Shown here: positions 20,201-26,580 of the stretch, in pieces
How positions within the stretch are numbered: position 1 is the stretch's first letter
How the letters are laid out: every line of letters begins with the position of its first letter
The notes under the pieces: generated by a model
Databases searched by the model: none
Seen by the model: the letters and a program-made list of their open reading frames with translations, nothing else
Told to the model about the DNA's origin: nothing
Source: Saprospiraceae bacterium UBA7328
GTDB lineage: Bacteria > Bacteroidota > Bacteroidia > Chitinophagales > Saprospiraceae
DNA length: 34,407 nt
NCBI GenBank assembly: GCA_002471345.1
Contig: DKPS01000264.1
Coordinates: 1-34,407, forward strand
Direction of reading: 5' to 3'
Made by a program: the position numbers and the translations under genes

Positions 20201-21985
20201 AAAGTCTCCACCACCATTAGTACCATTTGAACTGATCCATGTAAATCCTGTCCAAAATGTTGAATCTGAGCATATATCAGAGGCAAAAGCTCCTCCTTGG
20301 CTTGTAAGCCATTGAGTTACCATATTAGAATCTACCTCTCCACAATCGAATGATATGTTACTAGGTAAAGTTTGTATCTCCGGAGCCGTTTGGTCAATCG
20401 AAGAGAAACTCGCTATAATTGTATCCGATGAAATTCCTCGACTATCTAAAGCATAAAAACCAACGCTCACCAGCCCTTCGTTACATCCGTCCATTATTGA
20501 AGAATTGAATTCATTCAATACTTCTTGTTCCGTTTTTGTTGCTCTACTTGTGAGTGAGCTTCCTGCCACTTCAGCCCTGAATCCTCCATTTTGGTTATAC
20601 CAATCGGTTAAAGAAGCTTCCGAATAAAACTCACATGAGATTGAAAAATCCGTAGCCGGAGTCACTATCATTATAGCTGTATCCAAAATTTCAAAATTTG
20701 CTGAAATTTCTGTCACATTGCCACATAAATCCTCTACATCAAAGAAAAACAAGTAGCTCTGCCCGCATATGTTATTATCTATGACATTATCAAAAGGACC
20801 ATTGGTAAAATCACCTTGACCTGTGCGCCCATCTCCTATCCAATTAAAACTTTGCCAAATCACCGAGTCAGAACAGTTATCTGATGCTGATGAACCTCCA
20901 TATGTTTTAATCCATTCTTGAAGAGCAAAAGAAATGCTATCATCTCTACAAGTAAATATCAGATCCGTGGCTTGTATGTCCACTTTCGGTCTTTGATTAT
21001 CTGTCACATCAGCAACAACTGAAATTGGACTAGTTGACATTCCTAAGGTATCGGATGCCGAAAAAGATAATTCAATACTAAAATTATCACAACCAGTCCT
21101 TCTCAATTCAGAAATCTCATTTAGGAGTGAATCCAGAGATTTATTTGCTGCAATAGTTGTAGAAGACACAAAACTTGAAACTCTCATTCCTCCATGATCC
21201 AGATACCACCTTGTAATACTTTGTTCTATTTCATCTGAACAATCAAGAGTCAGGCTTTGTGGTAAAGTGTCAATTTGGATCAAACTTGAATCAAGAAACA
21301 AGTGAAAGTCGGCAGTTTGACTAACCTCAGGATCACATCCATTATTAGCAAAAAATGTAAAGTTTATTGTTTGTTCACAAATACTATTATCAATTATACT
21401 CCCAAAAGAACTGTCATCAGAATTATTGCCACTACCGGATCGGCCATTTGAAGTCCAGCTGTATCTGGTCCATGGCATAGCTCCTCTACAAGCATCATTA
21501 ATTATACTACCACCTCCATTTCTTACCCATGCGATCATCTGAGTCATGCTTGTATCAGAGCACGTTACGTTTAAATTATTGGGAGCAAGAGTATCCAGAG
21601 GAATGCTAGAACCATCAGAAAATCTAAATTGGACGAAAAAAGTATCTGTTGATGATGTCGAGTTAGTTGCATAAAACCCTTGAGTTAAAACTAGATTAGC
21701 ATCAGAACATTCATTTTGTAACAAGCTGTCTAGATCTGAAAGTAATTCTGAATTTGGCGTGATTGAATTTATTTGTTCTGCACCATTCGCAACAAACCCT
21801 GCTCTCATGAAAAGCCAAGAATTTAAATCCCCGCTAATACCTTCATCACAAATCAAAGCAATATCAGAAGGTACAGAAGTCACAGTCGGAGGATTTGGGC
21901 CCGATTGACTAATCGATAAAGTTGAATTTATCAGACTTAGTATAAGTACCAAGAATGATATTTTGATGTATAAAAGATTCCTCAT
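14252..21985 (-). CDS. Giant modular surface protein with T9SS type B (CHU_C) sorting domain
   Basis: The 2577-residue product is a large cell-surface protein of the SprB/adhesin type. It has an N-terminal signal peptide (MRNLLYIKISFLVLILSLIN) and then a paired array of two alternating modules (residues about 33-850). Next come HYR-like Cys-containing domains (850 to about 1060), another A-type module, a jelly-roll-like stretch with no clear match, two more HYR-type domains, and about ten Ig/PKD-like repeats of the form VCxGDxLxLxA..YxWxGPNGF..SGxYxLxV. A cadherin/VCBS-like segment (VVANDDELQTAYNTSVIF) precedes the end. The last about 90 residues are the gliding-motility C-terminal domain: FAPNLVTPNGDGINDAF, YNQYGDQVLD, WQGQYNGKDLPTGTYYYVF. 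It heads the operon with porP/sprF and the ompA-like gene. It probably works in gliding or attachment; the ligand is unknown. Confidence 0.92.
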   Translation of the reverse strand: MRNLLYIKISFLVLILSLINSTLSISQSGPNPPTVTSVPSDIALICDEGISGDLNSWLFMRAGFVANGAEQINSITPNSELLSDLDSLLQNECSDANLVLTQGFYATNSTSSTDTFFVQFRFSDGSSIPLDTLAPNNLNVTCSDTSMTQMIAWVRNGGGSIINDACRGAMPWTRYSWTSNGRSGSGNNSDDSSFGSIIDNSICEQTINFTFFANNGCDPEVSQTADFHLFLDSSLIQIDTLPQSLTLDCSDEIEQSITRWYLDHGGMRVSSFVSSTTIAANKSLDSLLNEISELRRTGCDNFSIELSFSASDTLGMSTSPISVVADVTDNQRPKVDIQATDLIFTCRDDSISFALQEWIKTYGGSSASDNCSDSVIWQSFNWIGDGRTGQGDFTNGPFDNVIDNNICGQSYLFFFDVEDLCGNVTEISANFEILDTAIMIVTPATDFSISCEFYSEASLTDWYNQNGGFRAEVAGSSLTSRATKTEQEVLNEFNSSIMDGCNEGLVSVGFYALDSRGISSDTIIASFSSIDQTAPEIQTLPSNISFDCGEVDSNMVTQWLTSQGGAFASDICSDSTFWTGFTWISSNGTNGGGDFVDGPFTVLDGLDCFESATVSFIVSDPCGNTSSVSALFSIQDTTPLMDIIPPVITQNPQDANVDCSTDVLDSLIQWYDSFGGLIATDENGVIKLRANRSFALVQQDFNASNSQSNCASGTVNVGFFALDTLDNSSDTLFATFSVIDSIPPTIAIPAQDISITCNVGRQDSLTNWIKRFGGASAVDDCSQDDIIWAQFSFTDSEGRTGSGSFLNGPFNLIGSSLCDWSADVNFFVTDACGNLTSTSATISIKDEDAPVFPFILRDTTLNCDNVPSATAIVADDVCEGQIMVTALDSSTQSTDQTVCGFFNYTIFRTYSASDACGNVNSFTQIITISDTLEPRYQAPPDITISCLDESDPNITGSPLNVVDNCASEVVITFTDSPIGEGCERQIIRTWDIKDLCGSSLILPQTITIKDTLAPAVSTPAADITLSCTNAQDVDQSFAIWVADLAGAKATDECGNRVTTFAAVPGSYEINDPSSFPGEAPGMLNFVTCPSDQSGTFRLETVDFVFVDECNNASVSTASFKIIDNIGPSISGGLTDTIITIANRDDCDIDLFIPALNVSDACGNLDNAFSMTFRQDISSPELGNEQVPVDSFTARFGPIDPDDFESNESVSLTVQMINIDADDPTEYFNIVAEDGTDLGRTPLTDTQCGDAEFMLTFTSSQINAWAADGFIDINFFPNVPSGLSGALAINDVCFGAGTRIILSLDVALSIQGFIDYKVQIDDNDPIALTSVSDYTATIDAGVHLVTYLVTDCSGNLSSQSFNVTVIEATPPNVVCSSDQTAILTSGNCTSDFILPGVMSVTDNCNLADTFSVSVSGATDLSSISFNPNIEERVNLNQGINILEYTVFDGSGNTSTCVFNVNVQDLEAPVIECRDTSLAMAHPSGLLPLIVDPALVVTSVTDNCEVGDFQFSNTDFNCSNINSIVPVTVIVSDLSGNTSQCMSNVRIVPFVLEPIAQSLVCTGDTLKLNANVPSIDSQSAYTFNWSGPNGFDSSLENPFIANSTPNLSGTYNLVVLGANGCRSIGSVNVAIEDFNMPMIGVDRDTICAGDTVMFTATNYQSTVTYKWFEGIAPIGEQIGETQIPSFKFSPTGDQGSFFVIAENEACERTPSDQITITVNPIPTLSGSPITLQICEGSSFRLQANHIGTNATSYNWTGPNGFTSNEANPPPFNNASTDLSGDYVLTVLENDCPSLPRVTKVLVDPFPMTPSVNADAIVCEGENLILSLSDTSAGGETLNWLLNGQFYQAVDGNGLIIPNATDSLEGLWQVYTQTRGCISDTSSGVLVTIENKTVINILNDTLQCTGDEVQLMTNILPDATYEWSGPNNFRSTLEQPIATIEQGKYCVTVTSASGCTNVATLDVTGSPLPMVIDVSQDMITECVDGTSMIIVSASVGPDSNYRYEWSGPNEFISNNDSLIITNATAAQSGTYVLVVENDICESAEREIIIDLTDIPEVPVIGESINACVGEELILTVQNHNESTDMYVWTTPMGMFQTDVPSFSIPEMAIANAGIYLVRADDDGCISTDSELLTVNVFSIPNAPGVSSNGPVCEGDDLILQATQILGAEYIWTGPNDFIASGDRVVVRNTEPANEGDYSVRIVLNGCPSLPSTLTDIEFLPKPDQPVTEVTILDVCRNDMNGEFTLCINAPQYNPNGEYQWTNLTTEEVLGRTSERCLVLSADSPILLGENRIVVEELNEVCISEQSDVISFVLYENLNVVADGGPDVIACDITNVALDASNPNQGTGRWIALDPDINFSDPTDPKSLVFDINQGENILIWQLENGACIGDTDTISVTTEFSVVANDDELQTAYNTSVIFSPDLNDDLTADYDIEIISPPNAGTLSVNPDGYEYIPQNGFLGPVEIVYEICSAACENNCDRATVKINVGDVSDCFAPNLVTPNGDGINDAFVIPCIESGLYPNNQLYIYNQYGDQVLDAPSYNNDWQGQYNGKDLPTGTYYYVFRANNQLAPEKGFIIIER
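14255..14520 (-). other. Type B (CHU_C) sorting domain of the giant protein
   Basis: This C-terminal segment carries PNLVTPNGDGINDAFVIPC, LYIYNQYGDQVL and DLPTGTYYYVFRA, the conserved positions of the gliding-motility-associated C-terminal domain recognised by the type IX translocon. Type B substrates usually need a PorP/SprF partner, which is the next gene. Confidence 0.9.
15000..17340 (-). repeat. Array of about ten Ig/PKD-like repeats in the giant protein
   Basis: Successive units of about 80-90 residues each begin with a Cys-Gly/Glu-Asp motif (VCTGDTLKLNA, ICAGDTVMFTA, ICEGSSFRLQA, VCEGENLILSL, QCTGDEVQLMT, ACVGEELILTV, VCEGDDLILQA). Each then has a central W (WSGPNGF, WTGPNGF, WSGPNNF, WTGPNDF) and an SGxYxLxV strand ending with a second Cys. 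This is the usual spacer architecture of type B adhesins. Confidence 0.8.
19436..21889 (-). repeat. Four tandem B-A module pairs (about 200 residues each) in the giant protein
   Basis: Residues 33-850 consist of eight modules that alternate strictly: B (about 33-128, 236-334, 437-535, 646-744) and A (129-235, 335-436, 536-645, 745-850). Both open with xxDISxxC...LxxW followed by a GG-containing turn. A modules then have ASDxCSDSxxW, a GRTGxGxFxNGPF turn and VxDxCGNxTSxSAxFxIxD. B modules instead have ANRS...(D/E)FNxS, a single C, VxVGFxALDxxxxSSDTLxAxFSxID. Protein-level similarity is clear; the DNA copies have diverged. Confidence 0.8.
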
Positions 21986-22073
21986 AATATCAGTATGTTC
22001 ACACGAATGTCAGATTCATGAATTAACCTCATTCCCATAAACCCATGGAAATGCAATCAAATCAAACGAAAAG

Positions 22074-22081
22074 CAAATATA
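22074..22081 (-). promoter_or_regulatory. Possible -7 element for the type IX cluster
   Basis: On the - strand this reads TATATTTG, an exact fit to TAnnTTTG, 89 bases upstream of the giant gene start at 21985. No good TTTG lies about 19 bases further upstream, so it is only a candidate. Confidence 0.3.
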
Positions 22082-22178
22082 TTACAAATAATCATAATAT
22101 ATAATCGATTGATTAATAAATACCTGAGTCTTGTTAGGGTTTACTCTTGGTCTGAGCAGAAATTCAATCCAATCTGCA

Positions 22179-23720
22179 CTATGAAATGGTGGTTTTGCAA
22201 AACTTAAGTCCTTTTTCCATTCTTGATAGAACAATCTGTCTTCCCAATAATTCCATCATTTGGAAAACATCAGGCCCTTTCATAGTCCCTGCTAGACAAA
22301 TACGCAAAATGGGCAAAATAGCTCCAAACGAAAGTTCATTATCAGTGATATAGGACTTTATTACATTTTGAATATCATTCGACTTCCAGGTATTCAATGA
22401 TTCTAAACTATTGCATATTTTCTCAAAATGCGGTCCATTTTCTATTTTGAACTTCTTCTTTATAGTCTTAACATCATATTCAAAATCATCAGTGAAAAAA
22501 TATTTACCCTTTGTTGAGAATTCTTTTAAGGTCATTACCCTTTCTTTCATCATTCCACAAAATGTAGTCAAGAACCCTTTGTCCACTGAAACTCCTCCTA
22601 TTTTCTCAATATCTTCTTGAATCAAGGCAGCCAGTGTCTCATTAGGAGAGCTGATTATGTATTGTTGATTATACCACTTGGCCTTTTCATAGTTGAATTT
22701 CGCACCCGACTTAATAATTTTACCTATTTCAAAAGAACTCTCCAATTCACTCAAACTGAACATCTCCTCTTCTGTTCCGGGATTCCAACCAAGGAATGCT
22801 AAAAAGTTAATCACCGCTTCGGGAATAAAACCGTCCTCTTTAAAACCTGAAAACAACTCATTCTCTTTTTTATCAAACCAATCCAGTGGAAAAACAGGGA
22901 ATCCAAACTTAGCACCATCTCTTTTGCTCAGTTTTCCTTTACCATTTGGTTTTAATATTAATGGAAGGTGGGCAAACTTTGGAATTTCTTTTGCCCATCC
23001 AAATGCCCGATACAACAGAACATGATGACCTGTGCTTGACAACCACTCTTCTCCCCTTATTACATGAGAAATTTTCATCAGAAAGTCATCTACAACATTA
23101 GCTAAATGATAAGTTGGCATTCCATCAGCCTTCATCAATACTTTATCATCTAATTCTTCGGATTGAAAAGAAACTTCACCACGCACTTCATCAGAGAAAG
23201 AAATTATTTCATTTTTAGGCACTTTGAGTCGCACTACTACATTGGAGCCTTTATTTACTAATGACTTAGTATCATCATCCGAAAGAGTGAGACTATTTAT
23301 CATACTCTCTCTTGTACTTTGATCATATTTAGGTGAATGCACTCCTTCTGCTTTATATCGATCTCGCATTCTTTCGAGTTCTTCTGCACTATCAAATGCA
23401 TAATAGGCATGGCCACTTGATATTAACTTGTCTACATATTCCTTATAAATGTTTTTCCGGTCAGACTGTCTATAAGGTCCATAATTTCCTCCTTGTTCTG
23501 GTCCTTCGTCGATATTCATCCCGAGCCACTTCAAAGACTGTATTATATAATCCTCTGCTCCAGGGACATATCTAGACTGATCTGTATCTTCAATTCTGAG
23601 CAGGAACTTTCCCCCATTTTTTTTCGCAACTAGATAATTATACAATGCCGTTCTCACTCCTCCAATATGAAGTGGGCCTGTTGGTGAAGGTGCAAACCTT
23701 ACTCTTACTTCCTTACTCAT
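22179..23720 (-). CDS. gltX: Glutamyl-tRNA synthetase
   Basis: The 513-residue product charges tRNA-Glu (and possibly tRNA-Gln) with glutamate using ATP, in the cytoplasm. The class I signatures are in place: RFAPSPTGPLHIGGVRTALYN holds the HIGH-type motif (HIGG, residues 18-21), LRIEDTDQSRY is the glutamate-binding segment, and KLSKR (263-267) is the KMSKS loop. Further family text includes GLMKADGMPTYHLANVVDD-type residues (about 196-212) and HVIRGEEWLSSTGHHVLLY. The C-terminal anticodon-binding helical region is complete (about 330-513). The length is normal. The start MSKEVRVRFAPSPTG is standard. It is divergent from the deacetylase gene, with only 26 bp between the two preferred start codons. 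Confidence 0.98.
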   Translation of the reverse strand: MSKEVRVRFAPSPTGPLHIGGVRTALYNYLVAKKNGGKFLLRIEDTDQSRYVPGAEDYIIQSLKWLGMNIDEGPEQGGNYGPYRQSDRKNIYKEYVDKLISSGHAYYAFDSAEELERMRDRYKAEGVHSPKYDQSTRESMINSLTLSDDDTKSLVNKGSNVVVRLKVPKNEIISFSDEVRGEVSFQSEELDDKVLMKADGMPTYHLANVVDDFLMKISHVIRGEEWLSSTGHHVLLYRAFGWAKEIPKFAHLPLILKPNGKGKLSKRDGAKFGFPVFPLDWFDKKENELFSGFKEDGFIPEAVINFLAFLGWNPGTEEEMFSLSELESSFEIGKIIKSGAKFNYEKAKWYNQQYIISSPNETLAALIQEDIEKIGGVSVDKGFLTTFCGMMKERVMTLKEFSTKGKYFFTDDFEYDVKTIKKKFKIENGPHFEKICNSLESLNTWKSNDIQNVIKSYITDNELSFGAILPILRICLAGTMKGPDVFQMMELLGRQIVLSRMEKGLKFCKTTIS

Positions 23721-23746
23721 CTATTATATTATTTTTAGCAGTCTAT

Positions 23747-24373
23747 ATGTTCTATTTTCACAAAATCCCCAGTTTCATTCAAAAAGTATATAATCAGCGC
23801 CAATGGCAGGTTAATGCTGAGGATAAATCTCTTTTTCTCACTTTTGATGATGGCCCACACCCTTCACTAACTCCTAAAATCTTAGACCTCCTTTCAAAAT
23901 TTCGTGCAAAAGTCACTTTTTTTCAGTTGGGATCAAAGATTGAAGCTTACCCTTCCTTACATAGAAGATGCCTAGATGAAGGTCATGCTGTTGGCAATCA
24001 TGGTTATTACCATTTAGATTCGGTTAAAACGCCTCTCAAAGAATTCATCAATAATATTGAATATGGGGCCTTAACAAGTAATTCTACATTGTATAGACCT
24101 GCTTTTGGAAGATTACCATTAAGAAGAAAAAAAGAAATCCTTAATAAATACAATGTTGTGATGTGGGACATCATGCCTGGTGATTTTGATATAAAACAGG
24201 ATACAAAATCTTGTGTCAAAGTTTTAAAAAATAATGTCACACGAGGATCAATAATTGTCCTTCATGAAAATGAGCGGGCTAAAGATAAAGTGATTGATAT
24301 CTTAGAATGGGTTTTGAAGAAATACTCAAAAGAAGGGTATCAATTTTGTGGTTTGGATCCATATCATATTTAA
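23747..24373 (+). CDS. Polysaccharide deacetylase family protein (NodB-like)
   Basis: From ATG 23747 the product is 208 residues and starts MFYFHKIPSFIQKVYNQRQW. The NodB catalytic motifs are clear: SLFLTFDDGPHP (the Asp pair, about residues 30-36), the metal-binding HAVGNHGYYH, RPAFGR, the DIMPGDFD segment and IIVLHEN near the end. Such enzymes remove N-acetyl groups from peptidoglycan or surface polysaccharides; the substrate is unknown. The frame is open back to an ATG at 23645, but that would overlap the divergent gltX by 76 bases and adds a segment not expected in the family, so 23747 is chosen. The longer form would add a hydrophobic stretch (TLLLLPYSSIILFLAVYMF) that could anchor it in the membrane. 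The short-chain dehydrogenase gene follows after 28 bases, probably in one transcript. Confidence 0.9.
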   Translation: MFYFHKIPSFIQKVYNQRQWQVNAEDKSLFLTFDDGPHPSLTPKILDLLSKFRAKVTFFQLGSKIEAYPSLHRRCLDEGHAVGNHGYYHLDSVKTPLKEFINNIEYGALTSNSTLYRPAFGRLPLRRKKEILNKYNVVMWDIMPGDFDIKQDTKSCVKVLKNNVTRGSIIVLHENERAKDKVIDILEWVLKKYSKEGYQFCGLDPYHI

Positions 24374-24401
24374 TATCGTTTACAGAAAAAATTCTAATCC
24401 T

Positions 24402-25424
24402 ATGGATAATACACCTAATGCAGATTCTAGAGGAAGGTTTAACAATGCAACTTCAGCAGTATTTACTGGAGTTTTAGAATTATTCAAGAAGAAAGAAACC
24501 GTCAGAGACCTCATCGATGAAGACAGATTAGATGGAAAGATAGTGCTTGTCACAGGTGGAAACTCCGGATTAGGGTTGGGTATAGCAACACAGTTTGCAA
24601 AGAGAGGTGCTCAAATAATCATTGGGTGCAGAAATGAATATCCAGAAGCAGTAGATCAAATAAAATCATTGAGCCTGAATGACAATGTTTCCTTGAGGAA
24701 AATAGATCTTACCTCTTTCGAAAGTATAGACAAATTTGTGAAAGGCTTAAAAAAAGATGGGATACGGCTGGATATTAGTATCCACAACGCAGGAGTTACT
24801 CCTCCAAAAGGAAGAAAAACAGCAAATGGCTTAGATGAAATGTTCATGGTGAACTACCTATCAAAATTTTATTTAGCAAATAGGCTTCTCAATGAAGGGG
24901 TTATCCCGAATAATACATATGCAGAAAACCGAAAAGAGAATGCTAATTCACACATAATTTTCATATCATCTGATTCTCATCAAGGAGCATCTGATATTAT
25001 CATTGATCAATTAGGAATTTTCGAGCCTTATGTAAGCGCCAATCGTGGTGTTTCACTTTATAGTTATAATAAATTGATCCTCAATACTTACTCAATAGAA
25101 CTTTCAAAGAGGCTCAGGGATGAGGATCAAATAGATGTACAGGTCAATGCCATCTGTCCGGGTCCAGTAAATTCTAATATCATTCGTGATGCACCATTCA
25201 TTCTGAGAGGATTTTTAAAATTTATTTTCTTACTCTTTTTTAAAAATCCACAGAAGGCTGCATTACCAGTAGTCTATATGGCAGCAGCTGATGAAATGAG
25301 TCAAAAAACAGGAGAATATTTCCATATGAATCGACCAAAAAAAATGGATACTAAGTGTTATGATGAAACAGTAGGAAAACAACTTTGGAAGAAATCATTA
25401 GAAATAATTTCAGACAAAACATAA
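24402..25424 (+). CDS. Short-chain dehydrogenase/reductase (SDR)
   Basis: From ATG 24402 the product is 340 residues. The Rossmann nucleotide-binding motif LVTGGNSGLGLGIATQFA lies at about residues 50-67, the adenine-ring Asp in KIDLTSF follows, and IHNAGVTPP corresponds to the NNAG motif. The catalytic triad region reads IIFISSDSH (Ser) and SLYSYNKLILN (Tyr-x3-Lys), and the post-catalytic AICPGPVNSNI matches the family. It is longer at the N-terminus than the roughly 250-residue classical SDRs, with an added charged helix (ELFKKKETVRDLIDEDRLDG), and resembles retinol dehydrogenase/WW-domain oxidoreductase-like SDRs. The frame also opens 18 codons earlier at 24348, inside the deacetylase gene, but MDNTPNADSRGR is the better start. 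The substrate is unknown. Confidence 0.88.
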   Translation: MDNTPNADSRGRFNNATSAVFTGVLELFKKKETVRDLIDEDRLDGKIVLVTGGNSGLGLGIATQFAKRGAQIIIGCRNEYPEAVDQIKSLSLNDNVSLRKIDLTSFESIDKFVKGLKKDGIRLDISIHNAGVTPPKGRKTANGLDEMFMVNYLSKFYLANRLLNEGVIPNNTYAENRKENANSHIIFISSDSHQGASDIIIDQLGIFEPYVSANRGVSLYSYNKLILNTYSIELSKRLRDEDQIDVQVNAICPGPVNSNIIRDAPFILRGFLKFIFLLFFKNPQKAALPVVYMAAADEMSQKTGEYFHMNRPKKMDTKCYDETVGKQLWKKSLEIISDKT

Positions 25425-25436
25425 GGCAGACTTCAA

Positions 25437-25952
25437 TTACCTATTTAAGAACCTAATATCTACTTCAGGCTTCTCATCTTTTGGCACCCTAACTCTAAAA
25501 CTCTCATTAATAATTTCCCCTCTTCTGATACCATAACCTATAACAAATCTGTCTTTCTTATTGACTGTCTCATCATCATCTCCATTACATTTAGCACATT
25601 CATATGAAACATCTTTCTGTATTTCTTTGCCCAAGATATTGCCGTCTTTAACAGTGAGATTAGACCCTGTGGCATTTTCAAATCTGAATTCTGCAATGGC
25701 ATATTTTTTTAGGCTAAATTCTGCTTCACCGATGTTCTGTTTGAGTACAATCATATCATAACTATTATTTCTTACGCTTACTTCAATATCATATACATCC
25801 TGAGTTTTACGATTTTTAACGAATCGGGCATTGTAAGTAGCGCTAAGGTTTTCATGGATAGAGTCTTCATTATCTTCCATCCTTTCATATCTCTGACTTA
25901 TCAATGTAGAACAAAAAAGTAGGGTTATTAACAGTATCAATATGGATTTCAT
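25437..25952 (-). CDS. Secreted protein of unknown function
   Basis: From ATG 25952 the product is 171 residues; an ATG 8 codons upstream (25976, MKPKQLFS) is the alternative. The N-terminus MKSILILLITLLFCSTLISQ is a signal peptide, so the protein is exported. The mature part is charged and rich in beta-forming residues: DVYDIEVSVRNNSYDMIVL, IAEFRFENATGSNLTVKDG, and a single CAKC pair (YECAKCNGDDDE) that could bind metal or be redox active. The end, FRVRVPKDEKPEVDIRFLNR, resembles a beta strand. I do not recognise the family. It is convergent with the dehydrogenase gene (12-base gap) and divergent from the DUF1761-like gene at 26061. Confidence 0.7.
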   Translation of the reverse strand: MKSILILLITLLFCSTLISQRYERMEDNEDSIHENLSATYNARFVKNRKTQDVYDIEVSVRNNSYDMIVLKQNIGEAEFSLKKYAIAEFRFENATGSNLTVKDGNILGKEIQKDVSYECAKCNGDDDETVNKKDRFVIGYGIRRGEIINESFRVRVPKDEKPEVDIRFLNR

Positions 25953-26060
25953 ACTAAATAATTGCTTTGGTTTCATCCAAAAATAGAAAAGTTACAATTA
26001 TCATAAAGCTATTTCTGCCAAATAAAAACTATTACTTTCAAATCAAACAAAATGTAAAAA

Positions 26061-26495
26061 ATGGAAAACATTAACATCCTCTCCGTTATAATCGCTGCTT
26101 TAATACCTACTATTATTGGTTTTATTTGGTATAGTCCGATGTTATTTCAAAAATCATGGATGGATAGCATTGGTATGACAGAAGAGAAAATGAAATCAGT
26201 GAATATGCCATTGACTATTGGGTTGTCATTAATTACATCTTTTCTATTATCAATCTTCTTAATCAATTTTAATAATCAACCTGGCCAAGAAGGGCAGTTT
26301 GACACATTCGGTCACGGCGCATTCCACAGTATATTTCTTATGATCACATTTGTTCTACCCATTCTACTCAGCAAAAAACTATATGAACAATCTTCATTGA
26401 AAAATTTGTGGATTAATCTTGGATATTGGGCAGTGACGATTGCTCTAATGGGAGGAGTATTAGACATGATGAATCATTGGCCCAATGTTATGTAA
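26061..26495 (+). CDS. DUF1761-like four-helix membrane protein
   Basis: The 144-residue product has four predicted membrane helices: ILSVIIAALIPTIIGFIWYS (about 5-24), IGLSLITSFLLSIFLINF (about 52-70), AFHSIFLMITFVLPILL (about 88-104) and LWINLGYWAVTIALMGGVL (about 115-134). The pattern (I-x-x-IGFIWYSPMLFxxxWM at the start, a GHGAFHS turn, a closing GY-x-x-x-x-L-x-GGVL) is that of DUF1761. The function is unknown. A broken gene of similar type occurs at 11062-11486. The transcript may end at the hairpin at 26534-26563. Confidence 0.75.
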   Translation: MENINILSVIIAALIPTIIGFIWYSPMLFQKSWMDSIGMTEEKMKSVNMPLTIGLSLITSFLLSIFLINFNNQPGQEGQFDTFGHGAFHSIFLMITFVLPILLSKKLYEQSSLKNLWINLGYWAVTIALMGGVLDMMNHWPNVM

Positions 26496-26533
26496 GACAA
26501 ATACATAAAACTCAATTAATTTATCTTATGTGG

Positions 26534-26563
26534 GAATAGCTTTCGTACATCTGAAGGCTATTC
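26534..26563 (+). terminator. Hairpin between the DUF1761-like gene and moaA
   Basis: Arms GAATAGCTTTC (26534-26544) and GAAGGCTATTC (26553-26563) form an 11-bp stem (one G-T pair) with an 8-base loop. It ends 17 bases before the moaA start. The 3' flank TACTTATTTT is a weak U tract. It may terminate the upstream gene, or act as a small leader structure for moaA. The Moco riboswitch is larger and not matched. Confidence 0.5.
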
Positions 26564-26580
26564 TACTTATTTTGCACATC

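Noticed and set aside
14430..20315. Open frames antisense to the giant gene
   Set aside because: They are short, lack recognisable domains, and follow the codon pattern of the real gene on the other strand.
26496..26580. Moco riboswitch ahead of moaA
   Set aside because: The gap is only 85 bases with a single simple hairpin; the known element is larger and multi-stemmed.
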